DNA of 64,000 nt, taken from the NCBI RefSeq assembly GCF_000149955.1, contig NC_030990.1:558001-622000 (forward strand). The letters run 5' to 3'. Made by a program: the position numbers and the translations under genes. Under the pieces are notes generated by a model. It was given only the letters and a program-made list of their open reading frames with translations, made no database searches and was not told the origin of the DNA. Positions 22,387 to 33,994 of this stretch are shown here, one piece after another (position 1 is the stretch's first letter; each line of letters begins with the position of its first letter). The stretch comes from Fusarium oxysporum f. sp. lycopersici 4287. Its lineage: Eukaryota; Ascomycota; Sordariomycetes; Hypocreales; Nectriaceae.

Positions 22387-23454
22387 CTACTGCGGTGGTT
22401 TGAACTTGCTATCACCCTTCTCAACGCAAGCCCTGACAACTTCATCCAAGTCCTCTTCCGGTAGCCCAAGTAGCTTATTATGAAGTTTGTCTTGAGTTTT
22501 CAGCTCCTGGCCCGCTGGTGAGAAGATGAACGAATAGTAAGCCTGCACAAGTCCCATAATATTACCAGATCTCCCCATAGCCTTTCCATTCTCAATTCGA
22601 TCAGCACTGCTCTCATACTTGATCTCCCAGTCTGCGTCTGCCGTGTTCGTGACGCGCTGGATGCTTCTCAAGATATCCTTCTGACTGACATAAAAGCTCG
22701 AGAGATAGACAGCTTTGTTTTGAAACTGAGAAAGACTTGGAGACATGTCGTTTCCATTATCTGGGAGTTCTTTGAGACTAGCAATGGCAGCAGCGGCACG
22801 ACCAAACTGAGCCAAAGTGCTAGTGTTGATTTTTGCTTCACCCTCGTCAAACAGAGTAACCTTACGGTTATCTATGTCAAAGCCCATGAACAACTCTCCA
22901 GAGGGAAGGCTGTAGTCGAACCAGACACCTCCGACGAGCAGGATCCAGGAACTGACACCAACGTGCTCGATTTCCTTGAGCAGATTTATTGGAGGTGCAG
23001 CGGGGAAGAACTCATCAACAGAACCTTGATTTTCGATGACTACGTTGGCAGCATATATGTTGGGAATGATGTAGCGAATGTCTGCTTTGCCAGCTGCACG
23101 AACAATGCGATGATGGACTTCTGGATCGACATTGACGGCAAGGGTAATAATCAGTAATTGCTGATCTTTCAGAGCTGATGAGATAGATTCTTCATCTTCA
23201 TAATCGACGGGGATAGTTTTGACGTTGTCTGGAAACTTGGAGCTACTGCCGATCCGAGTCAGGGCAGTGATAACATGTTTTCCAGTCTTGAGGAGTTGCT
23301 CGGTTATCTGGGCGCCTTGCCGGCCGCCAGCCTATCCTATGTCAGTGAAATGGGTAGATAAGTGCCTAATGTACCATACTCCGACAATAGCAACTCTTTC
23401 GATGTGGTTAGAGAAGCCTTCAGGCTGATCTATTGCAGATTGTTGCGTGGACAT
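22387..23454 (-). CDS. NmrA-like / isoflavone-reductase-like NAD(P)-binding protein (339 aa)
   Basis: Exons 23454-23380 and 23331-22387 with a 48-bp intron (GTATGG...GATAG). The N-terminus carries the Rossmann motif VAIVGAGGRQGAQ (residues about 21-33), as in NmrA-like and isoflavone-reductase-like proteins. These act either as redox sensors binding NAD(P) or as small-molecule reductases. The catalytic Lys of reductases is not obvious to me. It is convergent with the protease gene (224 bp between ends). Its last about 20 codons recur as relics at 14742-14785 and 18871-18937, so this family has been copied and lost repeatedly here. Confidence 0.8.
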
Positions 23455-23808
23455 GGCTCGGTTTGGGGAATAAATGAAAGTTGTACTGAAGCTTTGGTGT
23501 TGTAAAGGATGAATTTTCGTTAATTTGACAGTGAATCAAGAAATATTGTAGAGGTACAGGACATCTTATGCATAGTAACAGAGAACCCAAAATAAATGGA
23601 TATTCGCGATGTTAAATCCGAACTCCGGCCGAATGGGCTTGGAGCTTAGGCTCTATGGCCGTCTTTCGGCCGGATTCACGGACGAATGGCATCAAAGGCA
23701 GCGTAGATTACAAATAAGAGAATCCTTCCAATATCAATCTAGATAATGATTATGCAAACATACCAGTCATCCTACTAACCCTTGGAGCAAAAGCCCTCCT
23801 CTCCTACC

Positions 23809-25483
23809 TCAATGATTCTTGCCGCACAGATGCTCAGCAAGCCTCAGCGAAAGAGCCGCCAAAGTCAACGAGGGATTGGCCTCAGGACTAACAGGCAGAA
23901 CCGAAAGATCACAAACCCATAGATTATCCAATCCCTTTACCTTGAGGTTTGAGTCCACAACACCAGGCCCCTTCGGTCCATCCATTCTCATCGTTCCGCA
24001 CTCATGAGAAAACACTCCAAAGCCCAGATGCTGCGGCCTCAATCCTGGATCAGGACACACTCCCGGATCCGCATACGTAGCTTGATTAGGCTTCAGCCCA
24101 ACAAAAGCATCTCGAACTCGGCGGATGATATCTTCCATAGCGCACTGAACCTCATGCTTGATCGGTGGTCGACGAATATCCAAGACAGGATCCAAGCCCG
24201 GAAGGCTGAGCACAGAATTCTCATCATCGAGCCCCCCAACAAACTCAAATAGTACGCAGATAGTGTCGAATTTCTCCTTCTCATCAGCCGCATCCTTAGT
24301 AGGACTCATGAGGGTCCCATCACGACGATAGAAATGCGTCGTGTTGAGCGTCGCAGAACTTCCAGCGAGGAAGAAATTCGCGTTGATTGTCACCGTGACG
24401 AGACATTCTTCGCCGCCGACTTTGAGGTGGGTTTTCAGATTAAGAGGCTTTTCGGTGACGCTGTCGGATTTTTGCTTGGCGAAGCGCACGTAGCAGACGT
24501 TATGGTCGATGAGTCCTTTGCCTACCAAAGGGTTGAGGTGGTTGAGACCACTGTTGAGGGCGATGGAGGCGGTGCCGATTGTCCCGGCGGACAGGATGAC
24601 TTTGGCTCGGCCGACATCCAGTTCCTTGATGGTGTTGGTAGCTTTGTCTCTGATCTTGAGAGCGTTGACGCTTTTGTTGCTACGCCTTCGTCGTCAGTTG
24701 GTAGCTTAAGTCTATGAGAGGATGTACTTACAATGTGTTGCTGGCAGCATGCTGAACAGCGATGACCTCTGTGTTGAGGAGAACAGAGAGATACTGATCG
24801 TTGGCGTACATGCGATTGATGATGCTCAAGGTAGTACTGTATGCACCTTGAGCGAACTTGTATGGTGCAGGGGCGTTGAATTGCGCTGCTATAGGCATGA
24901 GACTGAACTTTGAACCGGATAGGGCATTGTTCAACATCTCACTTGCGTCACCAATCTCTGAAGCGCTAACTTCATGCTTGCCGTCACCCTCTGGGTAAAC
25001 GACATCGCCAGGCTGCGAGTCAGTGAGGTATCTAAACGCTTTCTTGTATCCTTGGATCTCATCACCCTTGAGGTAATCAACAACATCAGTAGGAAAGAAA
25101 GTCCCAAGCGTCTCGTCACCAATCTCTGGGATCCAAGTGCCCCAGAGATTAGATCGTCCCCCGACGCAATACACTGGACCACCGACATAACTATCAGAGC
25201 GGTCGGTGCATTGGACTTTGGCTTTTACAGCGTCATATACGCGCTCGTTACCCTCGGGGGAGTTGCTTGCGCCGCGGTTGAAGTAAGGACGAGAAGTATT
25301 GAGAACGTGGGTTGAGAAAATGACGCTGCCGCGCTCGATCAGCAAGACTTTGTATTGTTGGGATACAAGCTGTTCAGCTAAAGGGCCTCCGCCGAAACCA
25401 CTTCCTACGATAATGTAATCATAAGAGTTAAGTTTCGCGAGAAGACAGACGACGTCTGTATCAAGATGGAGGAGATGATCCAT
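23809..25483 (-). CDS. GMC-type FAD oxidoreductase (540 aa)
   Basis: Exons 25483-24732 and 24679-23809 with a 52-bp intron (GTAAGT...GCGTAG). The FAD-binding YDYIIVGSGFGGGPLAEQL lies at 21-39. The second-half motifs SHECGTMRM and NPSLTLAALSLRLAEHL are the conserved GMC C-terminal signatures, with His in the active-site position. The overall text (CVGGRSNLWGTW) is closer to pyranose-oxidase-like GMC proteins than to alcohol oxidases. No signal peptide is present, so it is probably intracellular. The substrate is likely a sugar or a secondary metabolite and cannot be specified. Confidence 0.88.
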
Positions 25484-26207
25484 CGTGAAACGTTGACCAA
25501 TGGCAATGACTTGAGAGGAAGGTTTTTTGAGATTGGATGAGAGAAAGAGATGAGAGAGGACCCGGGGGTATTATAGATGCACACCATGTAAGACAGAATT
25601 GAGGGAGATATACCGATCTGGAGCTAATGAATGTGATATTGAGGTGATGAGTGCCTAGCATCAATCACATCCTTAATAGGAGATGTCAGCAAGCCACTTT
25701 CGGCCCAATTCAGCTGAAGTAGATCAACAATGGAACCTCAATATGCATGCAGAGACAGCTGAAGTCAGATCAATAGTTCGGTCAGTGGTGAGAAGTAATT
25801 GGATTGACGCAGATGCAGTATTCAGGGAATGCAACCAATGCCTTGTACAGACACTCAATCGTATGAGGTTGAACTATTGATTGGACTCGGCAGATGAGTT
25901 TGAGGCCACCTACAGTTGTTCTAGATATGTTTCATTGCATATGATACAGCGGCACGGCATGGACCGAGTCCGAGAAATAAATTTGATACGGCGGAGCGGT
26001 ATCGCAGCATGTCGTGGATATGACGACTGGAACCTGGTCGTTGGAATGGGCCTTATCAGAGCACAAATGTTGAGAAACATGTAGAGTGAAGGTCTTACTA
26101 CCATAGGGATATCGAGATACAGGACTCGACCAGATCTATCTAATGCAGAATGCAAAAACACAAGATATGCAGTGATAACGACTAAGAAAATAACAATGAT
26201 ACACTTT
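25484..26207. other. Intergenic (724 bp)
   Basis: Upstream of the GMC gene and downstream of the MFS gene. Short open frames here show no motif. Nothing recognised. Confidence 0.4.
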
Positions 26208-27639
26208 TCAACGCCTCTTCCAAAAGAATGCCAGGATCAAAACATTGTAGGACAGTTTGAGTGCACCAGCGAGAATAAACGCAAGCCAGAACTTATCCAA
26301 GCCCGCGAACAAACCTGTGATGTACAAGCCAAGACAACTTCCAATCGTCTTTGTAATATTAACAACACCCATAGCCGAAGTCCTCTCATGATCCAAAACC
26401 CCGGCTGAAATGAACGCCTGTCGAGGCGCATTATCAATCTCGCGCGTAACAATTCTAAAGATGAAAATAACAAGAGCGATGTACTTATTCCCAGGCACAG
26501 ACACCATGAGCAGCGAAATGGAGTTGACTGTGTGACAGAGGACCATGGTTTGCACCTGTCCGATGGCGCGTGACAGCGGTGACGACGCGAGGTTCAGCAC
26601 GGAGGAGATTATGCCGGCGGTGAAGGTCGCAGAGCCCAGCGCGCCCTCAGGCATGTCGTACTCGCGCTTGAAGAAGTATGTCATCCATGAGATCTGTGCG
26701 AGACCAGAGCCCACAAAGTCGAGGATCAGTGCGAGGGAGAGCTTCCACATGAAGGTGAAAGACGACGGAGTGAAGAGGCGCTTTTCTTGGGCTGTGGCGA
26801 GGACCTGGGCTTGTGTTTGGGTAACGGCTCCGTAGCCGGAGCTATTATCATCAAGAAGGGGAGCAGTCTCATCATCAGATGCTTCTTCTTCGGGGGTCAA
26901 GATGCCGGATTGGGGTGTTGAGCAGGATTCTTTCTGGAGGGGCATTTGCTCGACTTCGGAGCTGAGGAAGAGTGAGCATAGGAGTTTGAGGAGGCCGATA
27001 CCGGCGTAGCTGAGGAAGATTATTCGGTGGCAATCTACTTTTTTCATGCCGTTGTCTTCGAGGGCGTTGATGAGCCAGCCTGTTAGGAGATTGCTTGCTG
27101 CTGTGCCGAACATGCCTAGCATAGACCACCAAGCAAACATGTCATTGCATGTATGTGCTGTGCTGAGGCGAGCAATCGCTGATTCTTCAATTGCCTTGAA
27201 GGGATCAATCTCATTCGCACTACATCGTCAGTCCCCTCCCCAATATCACACACAAATAGTGAACGTACCTTGGATTAATAACAGCAAAGATACTCGCAAG
27301 AAGCAACAGCCAGAAATTCTCAAAGTACGCAAATGCAACGCCTCCAGCACTCATCAACAGGGCCCCAACAACAGCTGTTAATCTCACGCCAACACGATCA
27401 CCGACCCAAGTGAGGATAAAGCTGATAGCAAGATCACCCACGAGCGTCAGCGTCATGAATAGCCCGATCTGCGTATCATGGAATCCCAGCGCGTTGAGAT
27501 ACAGCGCCAGAACAAGTGTCGTTCCTCCATAGCCGAGGAGGCGGATGAAGCGGAGAAGGATCAGGATCTTTAGGTCCCGGCTTGACCGCCACAGAACATC
27601 GGCGCCGATGCTAGAGAGGAAACGACCAGCTACCGCCAT
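26208..27639 (-). CDS. MFS transporter (about 460 aa)
   Basis: Exons 27639-27269 and 27219-26208 with a 49-bp intron (GTACGT...ATGTAG). Splicing gives the family-typical INPSANEIDPFKAIEES. Six hydrophobic spans precede a long acidic central loop (EEEASDDETAPLLDD) and about six follow. A GDRVGVRLT segment matches the MFS loop 2-3 motif. The frame is open upstream to 27795, but the methionine at 27639 puts the first membrane-proximal Arg/Lys segment in place. The family resembles uncharacterised yeast YCR023C-like carriers. Substrate unknown. Confidence 0.82.
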
Positions 27640-28116
27640 GATGATACTGAACAAAAGGGATATGTACAAAGCAAAACCCTGAGGAGAGGTTGAGATGGTA
27701 GTTCTAGTCTTTGCCTCATTTAAACAGAAAATTTCCGATATCTCTCTTCTCCCCCCGTCAATTTGACACCGTCGATCTTCTCTCGCACGGCCCATGCATG
27801 TTCTAGATCATGCGATCGGACTTAGCTTGGCTTTGTCGTCAGCTCCCAAGCAGAAAAAAAAAAAGAAGAAAAAAAAGCGCCCCCTTCTCAAAGGGGACTG
27901 CTACGTAGACGAATCATGACCCAGCCCGTGCTGCTGTGCGCGTGCCAGAGACTCCCTTTGGCTAAAACGAGTCATACGTTGCACAGCGTGTGACCAATCA
28001 AGTTTAGGTAGGTGTCTGACTTTTTTTCTTGTGTCGTCTACTTGTAGTACGTATTCTGGCTAAAGGTATTGGATGTCTGTCTCGCCCACTGATGCCTTAC
28101 CGTGGGGGTGTTAACT
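27640..28116. other. Intergenic with A/G-rich run
   Basis: The MFS promoter. It includes an A-rich stretch at about 27846-27878 (runs of A broken by G) followed by C's, and a GACCAATCA CCAAT-type box at about 27989. No gene seen. Confidence 0.45.
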
Positions 28117-29564
28117 CTACGGCATTGACCAGACCTTCTCCCTCAGGGGTAGAGACAGGCTATTTCCCTCCCGCACACTACGCCAGTCTTCGTATTCTGC
28201 AAAGCGCTTCGCCGCATACCCCGCGTAGTCAAAGTCGATAGTTCCGGTCGCTGTCTCAGCCTGGATGAGAGCACAGAGACCCCTGTCCAGCGGTGTATCA
28301 GTCATTGTACCACCACACACTTATCCGTCTGTGAGACAAAATGGCGACTTACCAGTAAAACCCAGGAAAGCCCCTGTGGTCGTCGACCTGACGCATTAGA
28401 TGATCCACAGAAGCATCATTGACAGTCGGTACGTCTGTGTTGTGCCCCCGACAGAGTTCGGCGTGGGTCGTGAGATACTCTGCGATAAAGGCGCGTCGGG
28501 TTGATGTCTTGGGGAGCAGAGTGTAGTCGCAGTCGAAGCCGGTCCATTCAGCGAAATGATTTGCTAGTTCGAAAGCCCGACGACAGTATGTGGCGTGTCT
28601 TGGGGTCGTTCAGTGTCTCTGTTTCGGGGACATTTGTAGAGCAGGGTATGACTTACTCGTAATCAATGAACCGAACTGATGCGACATCAATGCCATCACC
28701 CGACTCTTGTACAATTATGTTTGCGCACAAGAGGTCTCCGTGAGCGAGAACCTGTGCGGGTTAGTAACAGACAAGCAAAAAAAAATGCAACGACGTACCA
28801 AGGGCTCCGACATGTCAGTTGACAACAGGTTATCGGCTAGATACTTGAACTTTTCATGCAAATCATCAATTTCGGCCTTTGATCGGTGAGGGTGTTTAGA
28901 GATAGCATCTAGCCATTTCTTCGCGGTGGACCAAACGCCTGGTTTGTAGGTCAAGACTTCCTTTGCATCTGCTGTAGGAAGCGTCGCGTGCCACCGAGCC
29001 AGCTCTCTCGCAACGCCGCGGAAAATTCTTGTCTCAGACATGTCGCCTTCAGAGCAGACTCGCCCAGAGATGAACTGATACGCATGTCCATTATTGAAGC
29101 GAACCAGTGGAGATGAAGAGAGCTGACGCTCAGCCAGGAGCTTGTGCACCCTGAGTTCCTCTGTCGCAATATGTCACGTTAGACACGAATCCAAGACGGA
29201 AGTTCCAGACGAGATTATCAGACTCTCGAGGGACAAAGTATTGGGGGAATAGGTACGTACTCTCGCGATCAATGGTGATATCCGTGCCATCTCCGTAGAC
29301 CTTGATTAGCACCGCATCTGCAGTGGATGCATCGATCGTAACCTTGAAAAGCTGCCAAAGTTGTTTTAGCGCGCAAGCCCGTGTACCTGGGTAGAGGGGA
29401 GGTCAGTATGAGGGAATACTCACGCCATTTGTCGTGCCCTGAGTCAAAGCGGAAATACGCATATCGTCGATCTTCCGATCGGGGAACAGGAGCGGAAGAA
29501 GCGACAGGGCTGATCCATGAGGATCTGACGTATCAAAGACAACATCCTTGAACGGGATATCCAT
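28117..29564 (-). CDS. Ethanolamine (choline-type) kinase (366 aa)
   Basis: Six exons: 29564-29424, 29351-29261, 29160-28799, 28751-28657, 28598-28353 and 28282-28117. All junctions are GT/AG and in phase. Motifs: the nucleotide-loop-like LTQGTTNGLFKV; the Lys of AVLIKVYGDGTDITIDRE; the catalytic HGDLLCANI (about H202-D204); and the metal-binding FIDYE (about D228). The C-terminus (ALIQAE...IDFDYAGYAAKRFAEY) matches the closing helix of ethanolamine kinases. It should phosphorylate ethanolamine in the CDP-ethanolamine (Kennedy) pathway, in the cytosol. It is head-to-head with an aminotransferase-family gene across 565 bp. Confidence 0.88.
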
Positions 29565-30129
29565 TCTCCACTCTCGGCAGTTCAAAAAAAAAAATCTAAA
29601 GATACTGAGGTAAACAAATAATATCCAATAAGAGATGAAGGTGAAAAAGGTTGGGAGGAGTAAAGATGGGAATGGCCTTAAAGTAGCTGTGCCTCTGGGT
29701 GCAGCCGCCCGTGCCGCTTTTCCAAGGGCGGACTGTAAGCAGCAAAGATCGACGCTGAGACTGCGGCTGAGATGAGACAGAAGCAAATAGTGTCTTGGCC
29801 CGTGTCTCACACTAGATGCAAATCAAGAGATGCTGTAGAATGAGAAGACAGAGAGTGATTGGAGGTTGGTTATAAGACACCGCCTTGTTTCTTGCTGTGG
29901 CCCTAGCACATGCGGCCCGCCAGAAAGGATCATTACACTACATACCTGGAAATATTGGTCAGCTACATCGGAGACTAAGGCTTATCGAAACATTTTCGCG
30001 TCTGTCTATCAATGATTGTCAAGAGCTAGCCAGAGCGATATACGTATCTCTGATATCATCGGGGGTATATAAGGAGAAAGGCACACGACACAATGGATCT
30101 TCAATTCATCAACATTTCGGTATTACATC
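29565..30129. promoter_or_regulatory. Divergent promoter between kinase and aminotransferase genes
   Basis: The only spacer between two genes read outward, so it must serve both. A clear TATATAA lies at 30066-30072, about 60 bases before the aminotransferase start. An A-run (29583-29595) sits just upstream of the kinase start. Confidence 0.6.
30066..30072 (+). promoter_or_regulatory. TATA box of the aminotransferase gene
   Basis: TATATAA in the context GGGGGTATATAAGG, 58 bases before the ATG at 30130. Confidence 0.55.
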
Positions 30130-31678
30130 ATGGCACCCACAAACAGTCTTCTCTACAAAAACTTTCAGAAACATCCCGCGGCTCTTATTGAGTCGACGGA
30201 GGGGATTTATCTCAACACCAGTGATGGGCGCAAGATTCTAGACGCTACGAGTGGAGCGGCTGTTGCGTGTCTGGGCTACGATAACAAGGACGTTCAGAGA
30301 GCTGTTGTAGAGCAGCTGGTGAGTGTTCCGTATTGTCATCCTGGTTTCTACAAGACGCAGGCGGCAGAAGGTCTTGCGGATTTTCTTGTTGAGTCCACGA
30401 ATGGGCTCATGTCCAAGGCTGTTCTTTGCGGATCAGGTAAGCTTATGCAGTGTTTTCGAGTGGATAATGGAGTGCTAACTGATGTTTAGGATCTGAAGCC
30501 GTCGAAGTCGCACTCAAGCTTGCGAAAACGCACTTTTCGCATCTCGCTATTCCTCAGACTGAACGAAGCCACTTCATTGCCCGTGTTGGGGCATGGCACG
30601 GCGCTACGCTCGGTGCGCTGACACTGGGCGACTTTAAAGTACGAAAAGACCCCTTTGTACAGTTGATCTCGCAGAATTCTTCGCGCGTATCAGCATGCAG
30701 TTCGTACAGAGGACAGCGCGACGGTGAAGATGACGAGGCGTACGTTGCACGTCTCGCGCAAGAACTCGATGATGAGTTTTTGAGAATTGGGCCTGATAAG
30801 GTCTGCGCTTTTGTGGCTGAGACTGTCGGAGGGAGTGTAAGTCATCTCCTATCTTTATTAGATTTATCTGTTTAACTGATTCGATACAGGCAAGTGGTTG
30901 TGCTATGCCGTTGAAGGGATATTTCCCTGCTATAAAGGCCGTTTGCGAGAAGTACAACGCTCTTCTCATTCTTGACGAAGTCATGTGTGGAATGGGTCGT
31001 ACCGGTACTCTTCACGCTTGGGAGCAGGAAGATGTCGTCCCTGATATCCTTGTCGTCGGAAAGGGTCTTGGGGCTGGATACGCTCCTGTCTCAGCAGTCA
31101 TGATCAACTCCAAGCTCGTTGAGTCGTTCCAGAAGAGCGGTAAAGGTTTTGCCCACGGTCAGACATACATGGCTCATCCCCAAGCCGCCGCCGCCGCCCT
31201 AAAAGTCCAACAGATCATCCGCGATGAAAACATGCTATCGCACATCCGCTCAATGGGCGCATATCTCGGCTCCAAGCTCAAAGAGCGCTTACTCCCCATG
31301 CCATATGTCGGCGACATCCGAGGCCGCGGCCTCTTCTGGGCCGTTGAATTTGTGACCAACAAGAAAACCAAAACCCCCTTCCCCTACGATCTCGGGCTCA
31401 ACAGCTTGTTGCACTCACGCGGAATGAGCGCTGGGTACGAAATCGCACTCTTCAACGCCAATGGAGGGTATGATGGGTACAGTGGAGATCACTTCTTGAT
31501 CTGTCCGCCTTTTATTGTGACAAAGGAGGATGTTTATGAGATTGTGGAGAGGACGGCAAGGGTGGTGGAGGATACGTTTGAGGAGTTGGGTAATTCGGCG
31601 GTTTGGGAGAAGATTACCCTGCAGATGGAGATTGATGACGTTGAGGTTAAGCCGGTTGGGGCGATGGTTGCTGCGTAG
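30130..31678 (+). CDS. Class III PLP-dependent aminotransferase-family enzyme (480 aa)
   Basis: Exons 30130-30436, 30490-30836 and 30890-31678, both introns 53 bp and in phase. Family motifs: CGSGSEAVEVALK (cofactor phosphate site), the WHG segment of GAWHGATLG, LLILDEVMCGMGRTG with the pyridoxal-binding Asp (about D247), and VVGKGLGAG with the Schiff-base Lys (about K276). Class III enzymes include omega-amino-acid and GABA transaminases, and also the ethanolamine-phosphate phospho-lyase. The head-to-head ethanolamine kinase makes the last worth considering, but sequence alone does not separate these. No targeting signal is evident. Confidence 0.88.
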
Positions 31679-32044
31679 TGAGGGAAAAGTTCATAGATGG
31701 GTTTTCGTATTTATTTGGTAGACTTTTAATGATTTTGTCTTGATTGTAAAATTCTTGAGACTGATGTGTTTTATACTAACGTTGGTGGTCATTCTTCGTA
31801 AAGCCGCGGTTGCAACGGTGCGGCTCAAACGGGCCACCAAGGTTTCCAAACCATGAACCAATCATCAATCCAGTGAAGAACCTAACGGGCGGACAAAGTC
31901 CAGACAATCCGATGGCATCGCCAAGCTTGAATGGCTACGTTTCAGATAACAGGTGGGCGATTCGCAATATCCGATGGAAATTCATTGCGTCTCTCTTGCG
32001 CCAGTAACCTAAACACTAATTCGGTACTGTTGTTCAACAATTCC
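31679..32044. other. Intergenic before tRNA
   Basis: The 3' region of the aminotransferase gene. No gene recognised. Confidence 0.4.
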
Positions 32045-32142
32045 GGGCGAATGGTTTAGTGGTATAATACTCCCTTAGCAAGTTTCGTCCATCGGATGCT
32101 CGCATCTGGGAGTGGTCCAGGGTTCGATTCCCTGTTCGTCCA
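32045..32142 (+). tRNA. tRNA-Ala(AGC), intron-containing
   Basis: The acceptor stem GGGCGAA (32045-32051) pairs with TTCGTCC (32135-32141), with one G-T pair, and the discriminator is A. The anticodon stem CTCCC/GGGAG frames loop TTAGCA...T with anticodon AGC at 32077-32079. The T arm is CAGGG-TTCGATT-CCCTG. A 26-base intron (32081-32106) sits at the canonical position after base 37. The anticodon arm resembles other fungal tRNA-Ala genes. A poly-T run about 25 bases later (TTTTTTT, from about 32171) fits Pol III termination. Confidence 0.88.
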
Positions 32143-32641
32143 GCGCAGGTGGTTAGATTCCACCATCAGTCTTTTTTTTGACGTATGTAACATCAGTTGT
32201 CTTTCTGCGCTATGTATTGTTACGTAGTTTTACAACGAGTGAGCAGTTGAAAGATATTTTTTTTTAAACGGCGTGACGTGTGTACTGCTTGAATCGAGCT
32301 TGTCTCTTGTCCATTGCGTTTGGTAGCTGCACAAAAGTACGCTCTGAAGCCAGGTCAACTCTTGCCTCTTGAAGGCTGATGGATTGATTAGCGGTGAGAA
32401 AGAACTCGAGCCAGCACTTTCTAAAAACACCAGATTTCTTCTCAAACTCGAACTGGAAAGCACGGCACGTCTTACGCGCCTCCAATGGAATACTCAAACT
32501 TGCTTTCTCCAGGCACTCTCGCAATGTTTCTCCCTCTAGCATCATCTCATCTTCCCCATCATCAATAACGCCGCAGAACGAAACCCAACAAAGCACTTTC
32601 TATTCTCTTCACACTTACAAAACATCTTCTACATTGCGGTG
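32143..32641. other. Intergenic between tRNA and DUF4419 gene
   Basis: Contains the Pol III T-run and a poly-T/A tract at about 32260-32268. A minus-strand open frame (32264-32596) has fairly protein-like text but no recognised motif and overlaps the expected leader of the next gene. I do not call it. Confidence 0.4.
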
Positions 32642-33679
32642 ATGGACGTACCAACAACTAGCCTCAACGCGTTCAACGTGGGCTTGCATGGGGGCCAACT
32701 ACTCGAAAAGATATCTCCTGTTGACTCCAGAAAAAGTGATGGCGTCTTCAAAATTAACTTCCACCGCAACGCTTTCCAGACCGTGGCCTCTCAGAACGGA
32801 TTCATCTGGGCTGCGGCAGAAATTTACGACAGGAACACTGGACTCAACATTCGGGTGGATAATATCTGGCTTGCTATTCTTGCGCAGCTGAAACCCTATA
32901 TCTACCAAGCCGTTCGCCCTCAGGCAAAACAAGATATCCTGACCTTTACTCGAGCAGAGCTCAATAACCCAGACCTGGTGACGAAGCGCTTGTCCGATAT
33001 AGTCGAAGCAAGAATTGGTCCTCAAGTCACGAATGTTCTTATGCCCCATTTCAGCACCACCACGCATACGGATTTCGGGGCGGCCGCTCTCATACTACTC
33101 GGCACACATTGCAAAGCTCAGCCCCATCGGATATTCATGAAACCTAAGGAGACTTACGATCGCAAGACTATGGTGGTCGTAGGGGATACGGCGGACTGGG
33201 AAAAACTGCGTCAAAGCTTCGCGACAATCAGAACCTGGTCCCCGGATTTGGAGGCCATGGTATCCCGTCATTCAAGCTTACTGGACAAAATGCTAGGAGC
33301 TGGTTATCAATTCGACCATCCGGTCCCTCAAATTGCAGCTCATCATCGGGACTCTAGACCATAGAGTGAATTCTGGGACGGTATGCTCAAAGTGGACCAC
33401 GACGGACGGTTGAGTGGTGGTTGGATTCTCGACTTCTTCGATCCGCGCAAAATCAACCAACCGGAAGGGTTCACATTCAATGACGATATGACTTCTGCTG
33501 TTACAACGATACCTATTAGGGTCGGCCATAGCCAGGATCTCAGGAATTGTACAATCGTTGGAGGTTTACTCGGGCATTCGCGTGAGAGGTCAGGTGTTCT
33601 TGACCAAGAGACTCGAGGTGAACTAGGTATTGTTCAGCCGATGTCTGGCTGGCTTGTGTACTTCAACAAAAACCTCTAG
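32642..33679 (+). CDS. DUF4419 family protein (about 331 aa)
   Basis: Exons 32642-33322 and 33365-33679. The first exon gives VDNIWLAILAQL, then PHFSTTTHTDFGAAALILLGTH and VVVGDTADWEKLRQ, segments characteristic of DUF4419. A stop at 33362 is avoided by a 42-bp intron (GTCCCT...CATAG). That keeps phase and yields HPSEFWDGML and GGWILDFFDP, which continue the family pattern. The donor GTCCCT is weak, so the intron is less certain than the family. The function of DUF4419 is not established. Confidence 0.72.
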
Positions 33680-33994
33680 ACGGCGAGAAAGAAGGGAGTT
33701 AAGGAGGTGCAGAAATAGAGGACAGAGTTGATTGAGCATCCAGGGCCTAAGAGTCCGATACAGCTCTCGACTCTAGAGAGGAGATGCAAGCGAGAAAAGA
33801 GAAGCGCAATCACGTATATAAAAAGCGTTATTGATTCTTGAATTATATACAGATAATGAGAATTAATTCTGACGCAAGAAGTCCCAGCTGATAAACTGTC
33901 TTTGTTCCCTCATACAACGCACCAGCTCCCATGTGTTCCTCAACACATCACTGATTGCCAGGCCAGTTTTCAACCTAGGTCGCTTTAGCCCGCT
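33680..33994. other. Intergenic
   Basis: Spacer between convergent 3' ends. Nothing recognised. Confidence 0.4.

Noticed and set aside
32264..32596. 110-aa minus-strand open frame upstream of the DUF4419 gene
   Set aside because: Text is fairly protein-like, but no family was recognised and it covers the leader of the opposite gene. Left uncalled.
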